This document shows, one piece after another, positions 13,072 to 14,192 of a DNA stretch of 14,192 bases (the first letter of the stretch is position 1; each line of letters starts with the position of its first letter). The notes under the pieces were generated by a model that worked only from the letters and a program-made list of their open reading frames with translations, was not told the origin of the DNA and did no database searches. The position numbers and the translations under genes are program-made. This DNA comes from UBA4744 sp035282865. Lineage in GTDB: Bacteria > Actinomycetota > Acidimicrobiia > Spongiisociales > UBA4744. The stretch covers positions 1 through 14,192 of the forward strand of contig DATEVB010000177.1 of assembly GCA_035282865.1 (NCBI GenBank), written 5' to 3'.

Positions 13072-14192
13072 ATGGAAGTCTTCATCACTGTGGCCGTCAT
13101 CGTGGTCGTTGCGATCGCGTTGGTGCTCATCAGCGTTCGGTCCTTCATCGTGATCTGTCCGCCCAACCTGGTGGCGGTCATTTCCGGTCGCTCGAAGGAA
13201 GGGGCATCCGGCTACCGGGTTCTGCGGGGTGGAAGAACCCTGCGCATTCCTCTACTCGAGAAGGTCGATTGGATGGAGCTCAACACCATTGCGATCGACG
13301 TGGCGGTGCAGAACGCCTACTCAAAGGGCGCCATCCCGCTGTCGGTGCAGGCAGTCGGAGATGTCAAGGTCTCCAGTCGGGAAGGCGTCCTCGACAATGC
13401 CATCGAACGGTTCCTGGGCCGCCCAACCGAATACGTGCAGAAAATCGCCAAAGAGACCCTCGAAGCCAACCTGCGCGGCGTGCTCGCCACCCTGACTCCG
13501 GAAGAAGTCAACGAGGACCGACTCAAGTTCGCCCAAACGCTAATCGACGAAGCCGACGACGACATGCGGACTCTCGGGCTCGACCTGGACGTCCTGAAGA
13601 TCCAGAACGTCACCGACGAGGTCGACTATCTCGATTCGGTAGGACGGCGGCGAACCGCTCAGGTCATCAAGGAGGCGCGTGTTGCAGAGGCCGAGCGCCA
13701 GACCGAGGCAGAAGAAGCCGAGGCCGAGGCGCGTCGTCGGGCGGAGATCGCCAAGGTCAATGCCAACCTCGAGATCGTCGAGCGGCAGAACGCACTGCGG
13801 GTCAAACAAGCCGAACTCGAGGCCCTGGCGATCGCCAAGGAACGCGAGGCGGAAGTAGCAGGCGAGAAGGCCAAGGCGGTTGCCGAGCAATCCCTCGAAA
13901 CTGAGAGGATCGAGTTGCAGAAGCGCCGCCTGGAGGCCGACGTGATCACTCCGGCGCGGGCCGAAAAAGAGGCCAAGGAGCTGCGGGCCAAGGGTGAAGC
14001 CGCCAAGATCATTGAAGACGGTGTCGCTCAGATCGAGGTGTTCAGACGTTTGATCGAGCAGTACCAGGCGGCCGGTGAAGATGCCCAGAGCATCTTCGTG
14101 TTGAACATGCTGCCCGACCTCCTGGGTCAGATCGTCGACACCGTCAAGGGTGTCGCCATCGACAAGGTGACCGTCATCGACTCCGGGAACGG
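13072..14192 (+). CDS. Flotillin-like SPFH domain protein (3' end beyond window)
   Basis: The frame is open from the ATG at 13072 to the window edge (373 codons, no stop), so the C-terminus is missing; flotillins are usually near 450-550 residues. An N-terminal membrane segment (about 4-28) is followed by an SPFH/PHB domain (about 30-190). It includes GYRVLRGGRTLRIPLLEKVDWMEL and the conserved ETLEANLRGVLATLTPEEVNEDR block (128-150). A long Glu/Ala/Arg-rich coiled coil (about 195-310) and a flotillin-type tail with FRRLIEQYQ and NMLPDLLGQIVDTV (345-358) follow. Bacterial flotillins scaffold fluid membrane microdomains with NfeD partners. GAGAGAGG (13058-13065) sits 6 nt before the ATG as ribosome binding site. 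It is cotranscribed with the NfeD-like gene; the pair resembles yuaF-yuaG (floT) of Bacillus. Confidence 0.92.
   Translation, partial: MEVFITVAVIVVVAIALVLISVRSFIVICPPNLVAVISGRSKEGASGYRVLRGGRTLRIPLLEKVDWMELNTIAIDVAVQNAYSKGAIPLSVQAVGDVKVSSREGVLDNAIERFLGRPTEYVQKIAKETLEANLRGVLATLTPEEVNEDRLKFAQTLIDEADDDMRTLGLDLDVLKIQNVTDEVDYLDSVGRRRTAQVIKEARVAEAERQTEAEEAEAEARRRAEIAKVNANLEIVERQNALRVKQAELEALAIAKEREAEVAGEKAKAVAEQSLETERIELQKRRLEADVITPARAEKEAKELRAKGEAAKIIEDGVAQIEVFRRLIEQYQAAGEDAQSIFVLNMLPDLLGQIVDTVKGVAIDKVTVIDSGN

Overview
The window looks like a GC-rich actinobacterial chromosome, possibly Acidimicrobiia. That is inferred from codon use, a large cobalamin-dependent ribonucleotide reductase as the only RNR seen, and several gene starts that look leaderless. 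No taxonomic marker is present, so the assignment is tentative. I see ten genes, no rRNA or tRNA, no mobile element and no CRISPR array. Gene density is high and most of it is housekeeping or central metabolism.

Left part (1-4259): a small putative lipoprotein (+) converges on a long class II ribonucleotide reductase gene, nrdJ (-). Upstream of nrdJ are two 16-base motifs that fit NrdR boxes, 32 bp apart start to start, followed by a probable promoter with an AT-rich palindrome. The rest of the 414-bp gap before the next gene has no convincing gene, only short repeats and a doubtful 54-codon ORF.

Middle (4260-9504): a SAM-dependent methyltransferase (+) converges on an atypical NAD-binding epimerase-like gene (-). 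That gene diverges from a tdh-kbl pair (+), which encodes the two-step conversion of threonine to glycine plus acetyl-CoA. A haloalkane-dehalogenase-type hydrolase (+) follows, probably from its own promoter.

Right part (9568-14192): a sucrose phosphorylase gene and an ammonia-dependent asparagine synthetase gene (asnA) lie on the minus strand, asnA upstream. Divergent from asnA is a probable operon of an NfeD/YuaF-like membrane protein and a flotillin-like SPFH protein, the latter cut by the window end. This pairing is the classic bacterial membrane-microdomain locus.

Two regulatory observations stand out: the NrdR box pair in front of nrdJ, and a recurrent start architecture. At four upstream-most genes a TANNNT hexamer ends 7-8 nt before the start codon with no Shine-Dalgarno sequence. 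Genes inside operons or with longer leaders have clear Shine-Dalgarno sequences. I found no wholly new multi-gene system.
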